DNA of 64,000 bases from Microbacterium soli (lineage in GTDB: Bacteria > Actinomycetota > Actinomycetes > Actinomycetales > Microbacteriaceae), in contig NZ_BAABCP010000001.1 of NCBI RefSeq assembly GCF_039539005.1, forward strand, positions 186,001 through 250,000. The letters run 5' to 3'. The notes beneath the pieces were generated by a model. The model was given only the letters and a program-made list of their open reading frames with translations, had not been told where the DNA came from and made no database searches. Positions 53,816 through 62,134 of this stretch are shown here, one piece after another. The position numbers and the translations under genes were made by a program. Positions within the stretch are counted from its first letter, which is position 1. The number at the start of each line of letters is the position of its first letter.

Positions 53816-55108
53816 TCAATACCAGATGCCGAGAAGGGGCGCCGGATCCGTGCTGAAGGCGTGGCCGAGCGCGGCGATCGTCACCTCATCGCCGTCGATC
53901 AGGCCCGCTGCCGCCAGTCGGGACAGCGATTCGCCTCCGGCGTACACGGCCGACAGCGCGGAGACCGCGAGAACGGCCTGCGGCTCGGCATCCGTCGCCG
54001 TCACCGTCGCCCGACCGTCATCACCGACCTGCACCCGCCACGTCCCCTCGGCGAATCCCAGCGGGTCCCGGACCCGCAGTACCGCGTCCAGCGGCGCGCG
54101 GAAGCGGCGCGCCTGCAGCGCCGCCCGCACGTCGAGGATCCGCAGCCAGCCGTGGTCGTGGACCTCGACGGTCACCGCGCGCTGGTCGACGACCAGCCAG
54201 GGCAGCGGGTCGTCCACGGGCCGCAGGTCGACGACGGCACGGTCGACGAGATCGTGCTGCACGACGAAGCGCCACAACGCGCGCAGCGCGTCATCCGTCG
54301 TCGAAACCAGGACCCGGATGCGCATCTCGAAGCGGAATGTCCCCGGCACCTCCACGAGGGTGTACGTCATCGCGCCGCATACGGTGCCGTCGGCGTCGAT
54401 GCAGCGCACGCCGCGGACCGCCGCGCCGTCGCCGTCGCCGTCCTGGAGGCCCGCCAGCTGGACCCAGCGCTGCGGCCATCCCGGGATCTGACCCGAGCGC
54501 ACCGGGCGCGACTGTTCCTGCAGCGCCGAGAGGTCGTCTGCGACGGTCCGTCTGTCGGCGTACACGACGCGCGCCCGCGGCGTCGGCCCCGCCCACCCGG
54601 CCCGCCGGGTGTCGACGGTGAAGCGTGCGACGGGAACAGCCGACCCGAAGCCGTAGCGGCCGTAGATGGTCGCCTCGGAGACGGTCAGTCCCGCCACCGG
54701 GACGCCGCCGGAGGCGGCCGTGCGCAACTCGCCCTCCAACAGCGCTCGCGCGATACCCCGACGCCGGTGCGTCCCCGCGACGGTCACCGCGCTGATCGCC
54801 CACAGGGGCACCTCGCCGCCGGGGACCGTCAGAGGTGCCACCCAGGAGCTGACGGTGCCGATGGGCCAGCCGTCCGCGGCATCGTCGAAGACGCCGATGC
54901 TGCGACGCTCGCGGATCATCTCCCGTCTCTGCGCCACGGCCTCGACCGACGGGTCCGGCTCGAGGAACCCGCGAGCGTCCGCGCGCAGGAAACCCTCGAC
55001 ATCTGCATCCGACGACGTGTCGATCAGCCGGTACGTCAGGCCCCTCTCCGCCAGTCTGCGGAACGACTCGGGGTCGACGGGGACAGTGCGGTCTTCCGCT
55101 GCGCTCAT
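53816..55108 (-). CDS. Eis-like GNAT N-acetyltransferase
   Basis: The 430-residue protein has the Eis plan. An N-terminal GNAT domain comes first, with the acetyl-CoA loop VAGTHRRRGIARALL and SEATIYGRYGFG. A second degenerate GNAT region with FTVDTRR follows, and a C-terminal sterol-carrier-like domain ends in LLGIWY, near the usual C-terminal carboxylate region. Eis proteins acetylate amines including aminoglycosides in mycobacteria; the natural substrate here is unknown. A TAGTCT box six bases before the ATG suggests a leaderless mRNA. Confidence 0.87.
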   Translation of the reverse strand: MSAAEDRTVPVDPESFRRLAERGLTYRLIDTSSDADVEGFLRADARGFLEPDPSVEAVAQRREMIRERRSIGVFDDAADGWPIGTVSSWVAPLTVPGGEVPLWAISAVTVAGTHRRRGIARALLEGELRTAASGGVPVAGLTVSEATIYGRYGFGSAVPVARFTVDTRRAGWAGPTPRARVVYADRRTVADDLSALQEQSRPVRSGQIPGWPQRWVQLAGLQDGDGDGAAVRGVRCIDADGTVCGAMTYTLVEVPGTFRFEMRIRVLVSTTDDALRALWRFVVQHDLVDRAVVDLRPVDDPLPWLVVDQRAVTVEVHDHGWLRILDVRAALQARRFRAPLDAVLRVRDPLGFAEGTWRVQVGDDGRATVTATDAEPQAVLAVSALSAVYAGGESLSRLAAAGLIDGDEVTIAALGHAFSTDPAPLLGIWY

Positions 55109-55114
55109 CGCACC

Positions 55115-55120
55115 AGACTA
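55115..55120 (-). promoter_or_regulatory. -10 box TAGTCT of the Eis-like gene, leaderless type
   Basis: TAGTCT, six bases (GGTGCG), then ATG. Confidence 0.55.
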
Positions 55121-55154
55121 CGACCGACCTCGGGCGGAGCGTCAGTCCCGCGGG

Positions 55155-55400
55155 TCAGTGAGTGCCGGCCTGCACCTCGCGCAGCCGCGCGAACACCTGA
55201 GCGCGAAGCTCCTCGGGCGCCGTCTCCCTGCACGCCCGCGCCACGACCTCGGTGAGCGTCCTGGCGACGAGGGCCTCGTCCTTGCACGCCGGGCAGTTCT
55301 CCAGGTGCTCACGGATGTCGGAATGCTCGGTCGAGCAGATCTCGTTGCGGAGGTACTCCTCCATATCCCTGCGCGCCTTCTCACAACCGCAGTCGGTCAT
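55155..55400 (-). CDS. rsrA: Zinc-binding anti-sigma factor RsrA (RshA)
   Basis: The 81-residue protein has the ZAS motif H32-x3-C36-x2-C39 (HLENCPAC), with Cys4/Cys6 as further ligand candidates. RsrA holds SigR inactive until thiol oxidation forms a disulfide and releases zinc and sigma. The ATG overlaps the sigR stop (ATGA), so both are made in balance. It matches RshA downstream of sigH in M. tuberculosis. Confidence 0.92.
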   Translation of the reverse strand: MTDCGCEKARRDMEEYLRNEICSTEHSDIREHLENCPACKDEALVARTLTEVVARACRETAPEELRAQVFARLREVQAGTH

Positions 55401-56065
55401 CTCCTGCTCCTCGGTTCAGCCGCGACGATCCCTCGTTCGGCGGCGTAGTCTGCCAACAGCTCGCGAAGCATGCGCCTGCCACGGTGCAGACGACTCATCA
55501 CGGTGCCGATGGGTGTCTTCATGATGTCGGCGATCTCCTGATACGAGAATCCCTCGACGTCGGCGAGGTACACCGCGAGACGGAAGTCCTCGGGCACCTC
55601 CTGCAGCGCATCCTTGACGGCGGACGCCGGCATCCGGTCGATCGCCTCGGCCTCGGCGGAGCGGCTCCTGGACGCGGTGGTCGATTCCGCCCCTCCCAGC
55701 TGCCAGTCCTCGAGGTCGTCGATCGTGCCCTGGTACGGTTCGCGCTGACGCTTGCGGTAGATGTTGATGTAGGTGTTCGTGAGGATGCGGTACAGCCACG
55801 CCTTCAGGTTCGTCCCCTGCGAGAACGACGACCACGCCCCGTACGCCTTCACGAAGGTCTCCTGCACGAGATCGGCGGCATCGGAGGGATTGCGCGTCAT
55901 GCGCATCGCGGCGGCGTACAGCTGATCCATGTAGGGGATCGCCTGCTCCTCGAACTCATGCCGAGGGTCTGCGGGAGTCGTCTCATCCATCACCGGCCAG
56001 TCTAGGCTGGCCAGCAGCCTCGCATCAGCCCGATCGACGGCATCCAGAGTCGTCGTCGCAGACAT
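55397..56065 (-). CDS. sigR: Thiol-oxidative-stress ECF sigma factor SigR (SigH)
   Basis: The 222-residue group 4 sigma has region 2 ([53 protein letters not shown]) and region 4 ([35 protein letters not shown]). The start MSATTTLD follows GAGGTGG; an upstream in-frame ATG lies within a few bases of the predicted transcript start, and a start at MDETTPAD is also possible. Directly upstream lies a textbook SigR promoter, GGAAT-N18-GTT, so the gene is autoregulated. Targets would include thioredoxin and mycothiol genes elsewhere. Confidence 0.94.
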   Translation of the reverse strand: MSATTTLDAVDRADARLLASLDWPVMDETTPADPRHEFEEQAIPYMDQLYAAAMRMTRNPSDAADLVQETFVKAYGAWSSFSQGTNLKAWLYRILTNTYINIYRKRQREPYQGTIDDLEDWQLGGAESTTASRSRSAEAEAIDRMPASAVKDALQEVPEDFRLAVYLADVEGFSYQEIADIMKTPIGTVMSRLHRGRRMLRELLADYAAERGIVAAEPRSRR

Positions 56066-56101
56066 CCGCCACCTCTTCTCTCCCCGTGTCGCAGCCTTCA
56101 C

Positions 56102-56107
56102 TAGGCT
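56102..56107 (+). promoter_or_regulatory. -10 box TAGGCT of aroA
   Basis: TAGGCT ends eight bases before the aroA ATG, giving a mRNA with almost no leader. It abuts the sigR promoter on the opposite strand. Confidence 0.5.
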
Positions 56108-56110
56108 AAG

Positions 56111-56136
56111 AACCGATGAGCACTGAACGGTATTCC
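56111..56136 (-). promoter_or_regulatory. SigR-dependent promoter of sigR-rsrA, GGAAT-N18-GTT
   Basis: On the minus strand GGAAT (56136-56132) and GTT (56113-56111) are separated by exactly 18 bases, the SigR/SigH consensus. The -35 is inside aroA codons 6-7. The predicted transcript start is about 40 bases before the sigR ATG. Confidence 0.82.
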
Positions 56137-57444
56137 CCCTCCCCCATCCGCGGCAGGTATCGCGCGCCGGACACCGGACTGCCCGTCCGCGCCTCGGTGA
56201 CGATCCCCGGCTCGAAGTCGCTGACCAACCGTGAATTGATGATCGCCGCGATCGCCGACGGACCCGGAAGACTGCTTCGGCCGCTGCACTCGGAGGATTC
56301 GCACCGCATGATCGACGCCCTCCGACTGCTGGGCGTGGGAGTGGAGGAGATCCCGTCCGACGGCGAGTTCGGGCCCGACCTGCTGGTGACGCCGGCGCCG
56401 CTGACCGGGGGCGCGACGATCGACTGCGGCCAGGCGGGCACGGTCATGCGCTTCATCGCGCCGCTCGCGGGCCTGGCCTCCGACGACGTGCGCCTCACCG
56501 CGCACGAGACCGCGCTGCACCGCCCGATGGGGGCGCTCATCACGGGACTGAGGGATCTGGGCGTCGACATCGACGACGAGGGAACCTGGTCCCTGCCGTT
56601 CACGGTGCGGGGACGAGGACGGATCCTCGGCGGCCGGGTGGAGATCGACGCATCCGACTCGAGCCAGTTCGTCTCCGGCCTGCTGCTGGCCGCACCGCGT
56701 TTCGATGTGGGCCTGCACCTCGTGCACACCGGCGAGCATCTGCCGAGCCTGCCGCACATCGACATGACCATCGAATCGCTCAGCCGTCGCGGCGTCCGCA
56801 TCGAGCGTCCCGCCGTGGGCGAGTGGCTGGTCGAGGCGGGAGTGCCCCGCGCGAAGGACGTCGCCATCGAGCCGGATCTGTCCAACGCCGCGCCGTTCCT
56901 CGGCGCGGCGTTGGTCAGCAGCGGGGAGATCACCGTCACGGGCTGGCCGTTGCACTCCACCCAGCCCGGTGGTCTGCTCCCCGAGATCCTGCACGCGATG
57001 GGCGCGCACACCGGTCGGCACGCGGGCGCACTGACCGTGAAGGCCGGGGACGGCATCCGCGGCCTCGACATCGATCTGTCCGCGGCCAGTGAGCTGACTC
57101 CGACCATCGCGGGCCTCGCCGCGTTCGCCGACGGCCCCACGACGATCCGCGGCGTCGGCCACATCCGCACTCACGAGACCGATCGCATCGCCGCTCTGGT
57201 CGGCAATCTGCGTGCGCTGGGCGGCGAAGCGGAGGAGCTGCCGGACGGCCTGCGCATCGTCCCCCGACCGTTGCACGGCGGCAGCTGGCCCGCGCACCAC
57301 GACCACCGGATGGCGACCACGGGCGCCCTCATCGGTCTGCGGGTGCCCGGCGTGGAGATCGACGACATCGGGACGACGGCCAAGACGCTGCCCGAGTTCA
57401 CACAGCTGTGGGAGCGGATGCTGGAAGGCGGCGCCGCCGCGTGA
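56116..57444 (+). CDS. aroA: 3-phosphoshikimate 1-carboxyvinyltransferase (EPSP synthase)
   Basis: The 442-residue enzyme of aromatic amino-acid synthesis joins PEP to shikimate-3-phosphate. It has [15 protein letters not shown] (phosphate-binding lysine), [15 protein letters not shown] (Gln where many have Asn), [14 protein letters not shown] and the late [17 protein letters not shown]. Residues of the PEP site look like the glycine-containing sensitive class. Its first codons carry the sigR promoter of the other strand. rsgA follows with an overlapping GTG. Confidence 0.95.
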   Translation: MSTERYSPSPIRGRYRAPDTGLPVRASVTIPGSKSLTNRELMIAAIADGPGRLLRPLHSEDSHRMIDALRLLGVGVEEIPSDGEFGPDLLVTPAPLTGGATIDCGQAGTVMRFIAPLAGLASDDVRLTAHETALHRPMGALITGLRDLGVDIDDEGTWSLPFTVRGRGRILGGRVEIDASDSSQFVSGLLLAAPRFDVGLHLVHTGEHLPSLPHIDMTIESLSRRGVRIERPAVGEWLVEAGVPRAKDVAIEPDLSNAAPFLGAALVSSGEITVTGWPLHSTQPGGLLPEILHAMGAHTGRHAGALTVKAGDGIRGLDIDLSAASELTPTIAGLAAFADGPTTIRGVGHIRTHETDRIAALVGNLRALGGEAEELPDGLRIVPRPLHGGSWPAHHDHRMATTGALIGLRVPGVEIDDIGTTAKTLPEFTQLWERMLEGGAAA

Positions 57445-58484
57445 GCTGGCTGGGCGATGACGACGACCTCGACGACCTCGAGGAGTTCGACGAGAGCACC
57501 GTCCGCATCCGCCCCAACCCGAAGGCCAACCGTCCGCGCACCAAGCGACGCCCCGCCCACGAGGACGCCGAGATCGGCAGGGTCCTCGGTGTCGACCGCG
57601 GCCGGTACAGCGTCCTGATCGGCGAGGACGGTCCCGACGAGCGCACGGTGACGGCGGCCAGGGCCCGCGAGCTGCGGCGGACGCCCATCGTCACCGGCGA
57701 CCGTGCCCGTGTAGTCGGCGACACCTCAGGGGCCGAGGGCACTCTCGGCCGCATCGTGGGTCTGACCGAGCGCACCTCGCTGCTGCGCCGCAGCGCGGAC
57801 GACACCGATCAGGTCGAGCGGATCATCGTCGCCAACGCCGACCGGATGCTCATCGTCGTCGCCGCTGCCAACCCGGAGCCCCGAGCCCGGCTCGTGGACC
57901 GCTATCTCGTGGCGGCGCTGGACGCCGGCATCCGCCCCATGCTCGTGGTGACCAAGACGGATCTCGCCGATCCGACCGATTTCCTCTCCCACTTCGCCGG
58001 GCTCGACCTGACCGTGTTCACGAGCGCCCGCGGGCACATGCCGACCGATCGGATCGGCGCGGCGCTCGTCGGGCACTCCACCGTCTTCGTCGGGCATTCC
58101 GGGGTCGGGAAGTCGACACTGGTGAACGCGCTCGTGACGGGTGCGCACCGTGCGACGGGGCACGTCAACGAGGTCACCGGCCGCGGACGCCACACCTCCT
58201 CCTCCACGGTGTCGCTGCGCTACGTCTCGGACGCCGGTCGCGGCTGGGTCATCGACACCCCCGGCGTGCGCTCGTTCGGCCTGGGGCACGTGCAGCACCA
58301 GAACATCCTCGCCGCGTACACGGATCTCGCCGAGATCGCCGAGGACTGCCCCCGCGGCTGCACGCACCTTCCGGAGGCAGTGGACTGCGCCCTGAACCTG
58401 GCGGCCGCGGACGGCAGGCTGACCGACTCCGACCGCGCTCGGCTGGATTCGCTGCAGCGGCTGCTCGCGACATTCGAGGGATGA
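57441..58484 (+). CDS. rsgA: Ribosome small-subunit GTPase RsgA
   Basis: The 347-residue circularly permuted GTPase has an acidic N-terminus ([19 protein letters not shown]), an OB domain, then G4 VVTKTDL, G1 GHSGVGKST and G3 DTPGVRSFG in permuted order. The C-terminal zinc knuckle is CPRGCTHLPEAVDC. RsgA helps mature the 30S subunit. The GTG start overlaps the aroA stop (GTGA). The same pair is adjacent in M. tuberculosis (Rv3227-Rv3228). Confidence 0.95.
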   Translation: MSWLGDDDDLDDLEEFDESTVRIRPNPKANRPRTKRRPAHEDAEIGRVLGVDRGRYSVLIGEDGPDERTVTAARARELRRTPIVTGDRARVVGDTSGAEGTLGRIVGLTERTSLLRRSADDTDQVERIIVANADRMLIVVAAANPEPRARLVDRYLVAALDAGIRPMLVVTKTDLADPTDFLSHFAGLDLTVFTSARGHMPTDRIGAALVGHSTVFVGHSGVGKSTLVNALVTGAHRATGHVNEVTGRGRHTSSSTVSLRYVSDAGRGWVIDTPGVRSFGLGHVQHQNILAAYTDLAEIAEDCPRGCTHLPEAVDCALNLAAADGRLTDSDRARLDSLQRLLATFEG

Positions 58485-58542
58485 GCGCGTTGGATCGTCG
58501 GCTCGTGCTCGCTCCTCGTAGGAATGCCGATGGGGATGCGGC

Positions 58543-58548
58543 TACGCT
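58543..58548 (+). promoter_or_regulatory. -10 box TACGCT of bcp
   Basis: TACGCT, six bases (GGAGGA), then GTG. The spacer is a perfect Shine-Dalgarno, so either leaderless or normal initiation is possible. Confidence 0.5.
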
Positions 58549-58554
58549 GGAGGA

Positions 58555-59031
58555 GTGACCACGATGCGCCTGGAGCCCGGATCCCCCGCCCCCGACTTCA
58601 CCCTGCTCGATCAGGATGATCGCAGCGTCTCGCTCTCGGGGCTGCGCGGTCAGAAGGTGATCCTGTACTTCTACCCTGCGGCGATGACGCCGGGATGCAC
58701 CACCCAGGCCTGCGACTTCCGCGACAGCATCTCCGCCCTGCAGGGGTCGGGATACACCGTCCTCGGCGTCTCACGTGACACGACCGCGAAGCTGCGCGAG
58801 TTCCGTGAGCGCGATGCGCTGCCGTTCGAGCTGCTCAGCGACCCGGACCACGCCGTCCACAGCGCCTACGGCGTGTGGGGCGAGAAGATGAACTACGGCA
58901 AGGTCATCGAGGGCGTCATCCGCTCGACCTTCGTCATCGACGAGTCCGGTGACATCATCCTGGCGCAGTACAACGTGAAGGCCACCGGGCACGTCGCACG
59001 GCTGCGCAAGACTCTCGGTATCGACGCCTGA
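58555..59031 (+). CDS. bcp: Thioredoxin-dependent thiol peroxidase (Bcp/PrxQ)
   Basis: The 158-residue peroxiredoxin has the peroxidatic Cys48 in TPGCTTQACDF and Cys53 five residues later as resolving cysteine, the atypical 2-Cys PrxQ type. It reduces hydrogen and organic peroxides with thioredoxin. It lies 2.4 kb from sigR but shows no SigR-type promoter. GTG start. Confidence 0.94.
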   Translation: MTTMRLEPGSPAPDFTLLDQDDRSVSLSGLRGQKVILYFYPAAMTPGCTTQACDFRDSISALQGSGYTVLGVSRDTTAKLREFRERDALPFELLSDPDHAVHSAYGVWGEKMNYGKVIEGVIRSTFVIDESGDIILAQYNVKATGHVARLRKTLGIDA

Positions 59032-59034
59032 GAG

Positions 59035-59448
59035 TCACTCGTCGTCGATCGCGTCGCGACGGCGCAGCCGTGGGTCGTCGGCGCCCTCACGGCGGACGGT
59101 GGCGATCAGCGCCACGAGCCCCGCGATCCCGGCGACGCCGATCACCAGGACGAACGACCAGGGCGTGGGCTGGATGCCCAGCGCCGCGAGCGCCAGGGCG
59201 ATGCCCAGCACCTGGAGCACGATGCCGCCCGAGCGCGCCCAGGAGGCGTGCCGCAGCACGCCGAGGGCGAAGGCGACGAGGGCCGCGGCGCCGATGAACG
59301 TGAGGACGATGAGCGCCACCCCGCTGGGGATCGACGAGGCGTCCCCCGACCCCAGTGCGAACAGCTCGATGACGCCGATCACCGTGATGGCCGCTCCCTC
59401 GAGCGCCAGGATGACGGCGGCGAGGACGGCGGAGCCTGACCTGCGCAC
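59035..59448 (-). CDS. Small four-helix membrane protein, unknown
   Basis: The 137-residue protein has four predicted membrane helices (AVLAAVILALEGAAITVIGVIE and three more) and a charged tail RREGADDPRLRRRDAIDDE. I do not recognise a named family. The GTG start at 59448 is favoured because GGAGGA lies six bases before it; another GTG two codons upstream abuts that site. It converges with bcp (three bases apart) and diverges from whiB1. Confidence 0.7.
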   Translation of the reverse strand: MRRSGSAVLAAVILALEGAAITVIGVIELFALGSGDASSIPSGVALIVLTFIGAAALVAFALGVLRHASWARSGGIVLQVLGIALALAALGIQPTPWSFVLVIGVAGIAGLVALIATVRREGADDPRLRRRDAIDDE

Positions 59449-59480
59449 GCGCACTCCTCCCAAGAGTTGTCTGAAAACCC

Positions 59481-59509
59481 TTGATTTCGCTTGTCTTCTG
59501 TAACACAAT
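59481..59509 (+). promoter_or_regulatory. whiB1 promoter
   Basis: TTGATT (59481-59486), 17 bases, CACAAT (59504-59509) in an A/T-rich stretch. It predicts a 5' leader of about 135 bases before whiB1. Confidence 0.5.
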
Positions 59510-59542
59510 GGACAAAGCCATGTGCTCCCACATCGGAGTGGG

Positions 59543-59561
59543 GCGGGGTCTCTCCCCCCGC
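59543..59561 (+). other. Hairpin in the whiB1 leader
   Basis: GCGGGG and CCCCGC form a 6-bp stem with a 7-base loop in the long leader. It could influence transcript stability or early termination; no known riboswitch is recognised. Confidence 0.35.
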
Positions 59562-59652
59562 ATGACCAGGGTAGCTGACTCCCGATCCGCTTCCCGAACT
59601 CGAGAGCCGCCTCGCGGCCACCACACCGAACATCAATTCTGAGGAGCCATCA

Positions 59653-59901
59653 ATGGACTGGCGCGACAAAGCCGCCTGCCTTACCGTCGACCCCGAGCTG
59701 TTCTTCCCCGTCGGGAACACCGGTCCCGCCGTCGACCAGATCGAGAAGGCGAAGGCCGTCTGCGCCACCTGCACCGTCACCGAGATCTGCCTCCAGTACG
59801 CGCTGGAGTCCGGTCAGGACTCCGGAGTATGGGGTGGTCTCTCCGAGGACGAGCGTCGCGCACTGAAGCGCCGCGCAGCCCGTGCTCGGCGCGCCGGCTG
59901 A
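59653..59901 (+). CDS. whiB1: WhiB-family iron-sulfur regulator, WhiB1 type
   Basis: The 82-residue protein has the four cluster ligands Cys9, Cys37, Cys40 and Cys46 (C-x27-C-x2-C-x5-C), the turn GVWGG and the basic C-terminus LKRRAARARRAG. WhiB1 binds a [4Fe-4S] cluster that reacts with NO, and in mycobacteria it binds SigA and is essential. The start is preceded by GAGGAG. It lies next to pdtaS, as in M. tuberculosis (Rv3219-Rv3220c). Confidence 0.93.
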   Translation: MDWRDKAACLTVDPELFFPVGNTGPAVDQIEKAKAVCATCTVTEICLQYALESGQDSGVWGGLSEDERRALKRRAARARRAG

Positions 59902-60003
59902 CCCGCACCGACGACATCGACGAAGCGCCGACCCCGTCCGGGCCGGCGCTTCGTGAATCCGGTCGCTGTGCGAATCCGGGGCACGGGCCTGACCCTCACC
60001 GGC

Positions 60004-61476
60004 CTACATCGCGATCCACCGCAACGGGATCTCGATGGTCACCTGGGTCCCCTGCCCCTCGGCTCCGGTCCATTCGATCGTGCCGCTGAGCTCGCCCTGG
60101 ATGAGTGTGCGTACGATCTGCGTGCCCAGTCCCTGACCGACCTTGCCCTCGGTGAGCCCGTGACCGGTGTCGGTGACGGTCACCCGCAACTGCTCCGAGG
60201 TCCGAGCGGCGGTGATGCGCACGACGCCCTCCTGACCGGCCAGGCCGTGCTCCACAGCGTTGGTCACGACCTCGGTCAGCGCCAGTGCCAGCGGCGTGGC
60301 GTACTCGCTCGGCAACGCACCGAAGCGCCCCTCGATCTCGGTGCGCGCACGCGTGTTGGGTGCCGCGGCGACCTCGGCGACGAGTTTGAGCACGCGGTCG
60401 AACACCTCGTCGAAGTCGACGGTCTGCGAGAGGCCGCTGGCGAGCGTGTCGTGCACGACGGCGATCGATTCCACCCGACGCATGGCCTGCGTCAGCGCCT
60501 CGCGCGCGTCGTCGGATCGTGTACGCCGTGCCTGGATGCGCAGCAGCGACGCCACGGTCTGCAGGTTGTTCTTGACCCGGTGGTGGATCTCGCGGATCGT
60601 GGCGTCCTTGGTGATGAGCTCCTGCTCCTGATGACGCAGCTCGGAGACGTCGCGGCACAGCACGATCGCACCGAGCCTGACGCCATGATCCTTCAGCGGG
60701 ATGGCGCGCAGCGAGACCGTCACCCCGCGCGCCTCCACGTCCGTCCGCCACGGAGCGCGCCCGGTGACGACGACCGGCAGCGATTCGTCCACCTGATGCG
60801 ACGGCGGGAGGATCTGAGTGGTCACCTCGGCCAGCGACTCCCCCTCCAGCTCGTCGTCGAAGCCCATCCGGTTGAAGGCCGACAGCGCGTTGGGACTGGC
60901 GAAGGTGCTGATCCCATCGACGTCGAGACGGATGAGTCCATCGGAGGCCCGCGGCGCGCCGCGGCGCGGGGCGGTGGGCGCGGACAGGTCCGGGAACTCG
61001 CCCGAGGAGATCATCCGGAACAGATCGTTGGCGCACTCGTCGAAGCTGATCTGCTGTCGGGAGGGCATCCGCGCCTCGCCGAGGTTGGTGTGCCGTGTCA
61101 GCACGCCGAGGACGACGTGCTCCTCCTCGTTGCGGATGATCGGCACTGCGCGCACACGAGTGGGCGTCTCCTCGAACCAGTCGGGAGAGGATGAGTCCAC
61201 GATCTCTCCGGTCTCGAACGCGGCCTGCACCTGGGTCCGCCATTGCGGTCTGACCTTCTCGCCGACGATGTCGCGATAGAACAGCGTCGCCGCGCCGCTG
61301 GGCCGGGAGTGGGTGACAGCGATGAAGGAGTCGTCCGCGGTCTGGATCCAGATGACGATGTCGGCCGAGGCGAGATCCGCGAGAAGCTGTCCGTCGCCTG
61401 CGAGACGGTGCAGCCACTCGACGTCGGCGTCGCTGAGGATGCCCTGGGCGTGTGCGATATCACTGAGCGTTGACAC
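60004..61476 (-). CDS. pdtaS: Sensor histidine kinase PdtaS
   Basis: The 490-residue cytosolic kinase has no membrane segment. It contains a GAF-like N-terminal domain (1-150), a PAS domain (about 175-285), HisKA_2 with the phosphorylated histidine in EIHHRVKNNLQTVASLL (about 295) and a C-terminal HATPase. PdtaS works with PdtaR, an ANTAR RNA-binding response regulator, which is not in this window. The start is a GTG six bases after TAGTCT, consistent with leaderless initiation. Confidence 0.93.
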   Translation of the reverse strand: MSTLSDIAHAQGILSDADVEWLHRLAGDGQLLADLASADIVIWIQTADDSFIAVTHSRPSGAATLFYRDIVGEKVRPQWRTQVQAAFETGEIVDSSSPDWFEETPTRVRAVPIIRNEEEHVVLGVLTRHTNLGEARMPSRQQISFDECANDLFRMISSGEFPDLSAPTAPRRGAPRASDGLIRLDVDGISTFASPNALSAFNRMGFDDELEGESLAEVTTQILPPSHQVDESLPVVVTGRAPWRTDVEARGVTVSLRAIPLKDHGVRLGAIVLCRDVSELRHQEQELITKDATIREIHHRVKNNLQTVASLLRIQARRTRSDDAREALTQAMRRVESIAVVHDTLASGLSQTVDFDEVFDRVLKLVAEVAAAPNTRARTEIEGRFGALPSEYATPLALALTEVVTNAVEHGLAGQEGVVRITAARTSEQLRVTVTDTGHGLTEGKVGQGLGTQIVRTLIQGELSGTIEWTGAEGQGTQVTIEIPLRWIAM

Positions 61477-61482
61477 TCACTC

Positions 61483-61488
61483 AGACTA
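61483..61488 (-). promoter_or_regulatory. -10 box TAGTCT of pdtaS, leaderless type
   Basis: TAGTCT, six bases (GAGTGA), then GTG. Confidence 0.55.
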
Positions 61489-61582
61489 CTGGGGCTCGTC
61501 CTCGCCCCGGCACACCGTGGGGCGGCGCCGCGCAGGCGGCACCATGCGGACGGCGCGGCGCGGGAAGTGCTGCCCAGGCTGT

Positions 61583-61975
61583 TCAGAGCACTGCGAAGGA
61601 GCTCGCCCGCCAGCGCCCGTCGAGACCCTCCAGGCGCACCGCCACCGCCCTCGTGCGTCCCGGCCCGGCGACGACCACCACGGCCTCGACGATGCCGTCG
61701 GCGGGCTCGGTGACGCGCATCGACAGGATCCGGAAGGCGGGGCGGCTCGGGGCGATGCCTCGGGCGCTTCGTGCGCGCGCCGAGAGGCTCGCGCGCGCGG
61801 CCAGCGCGCGGAACGCGTCCTCACTGAGCCAACGTGCCAGCTGGTCGACCTTCCTCGCCCCGGCGAGCACCTCCAGCGCGCCGTTCGTGAGACTTCGCAG
61901 CAGGGGAATCGGATCCGGAAGAAGCGCCGCAGAGGTCGGCTGTGCTGCGAAGTACTCGGTCAACGTCATCGTCAT
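61583..61975 (-). CDS. Rv3235-family protein
   Basis: The 130-residue protein has N-terminal EYFAAQPTSAALLPDPIPLLRSLTNGALEVLAGARKVDQLARWLSE-type helices, cut short here to its key parts LTNGALEVLAG and DQLARWL. The C-terminal strands are VEAVVVVAGPGRTRAVAVRLE. This is the pattern of the actinobacterial Rv3235 family, of unknown function, usually near secA/pdtaS. The gene precedes pdtaS on the same strand with about 105 bases between. No cysteine and no signal peptide. Confidence 0.75.
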   Translation of the reverse strand: MTMTLTEYFAAQPTSAALLPDPIPLLRSLTNGALEVLAGARKVDQLARWLSEDAFRALAARASLSARARSARGIAPSRPAFRILSMRVTEPADGIVEAVVVVAGPGRTRAVAVRLEGLDGRWRASSFAVL

Positions 61976-62086
61976 CTTCTCGCGATCCCCCCGGGTCGTG
62001 ACAGTTCAAGCATCGAATCATCCGGTTACGAACTCCTTTGCAGTACAGCACGATGAGCCGGCCGGTGGAAGGGGAGCACGGTGATC

Positions 62087-62095
62087 TGTGGATAA
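62087..62095 (-). promoter_or_regulatory. DnaA-box match TTATCCACA
   Basis: This is a perfect E. coli-type 9-mer in the 159-base gap between divergent genes. A second copy with the same flanks (CTGTGGATAACT) lies 1054 bases away. Confidence 0.4.
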
Positions 62096-62121
62096 CTCGA
62101 ACGCGCCCCGCGCCGGTGCCC

Positions 62122-62127
62122 TACGCT
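62122..62127 (+). promoter_or_regulatory. -10 box TACGCT of the following unknown gene, leaderless type
   Basis: TACGCT, seven bases, then GTG. Confidence 0.5.
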
Positions 62128-62134
62128 CGGGCGA

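Noticed and set aside
61477..61582. Remnant of a gene between pdtaS and the Rv3235-like gene
   Set aside because: Neither strand gives a recognisable protein piece or zinc-finger SEC-C end; treated as spacer with the pdtaS promoter.
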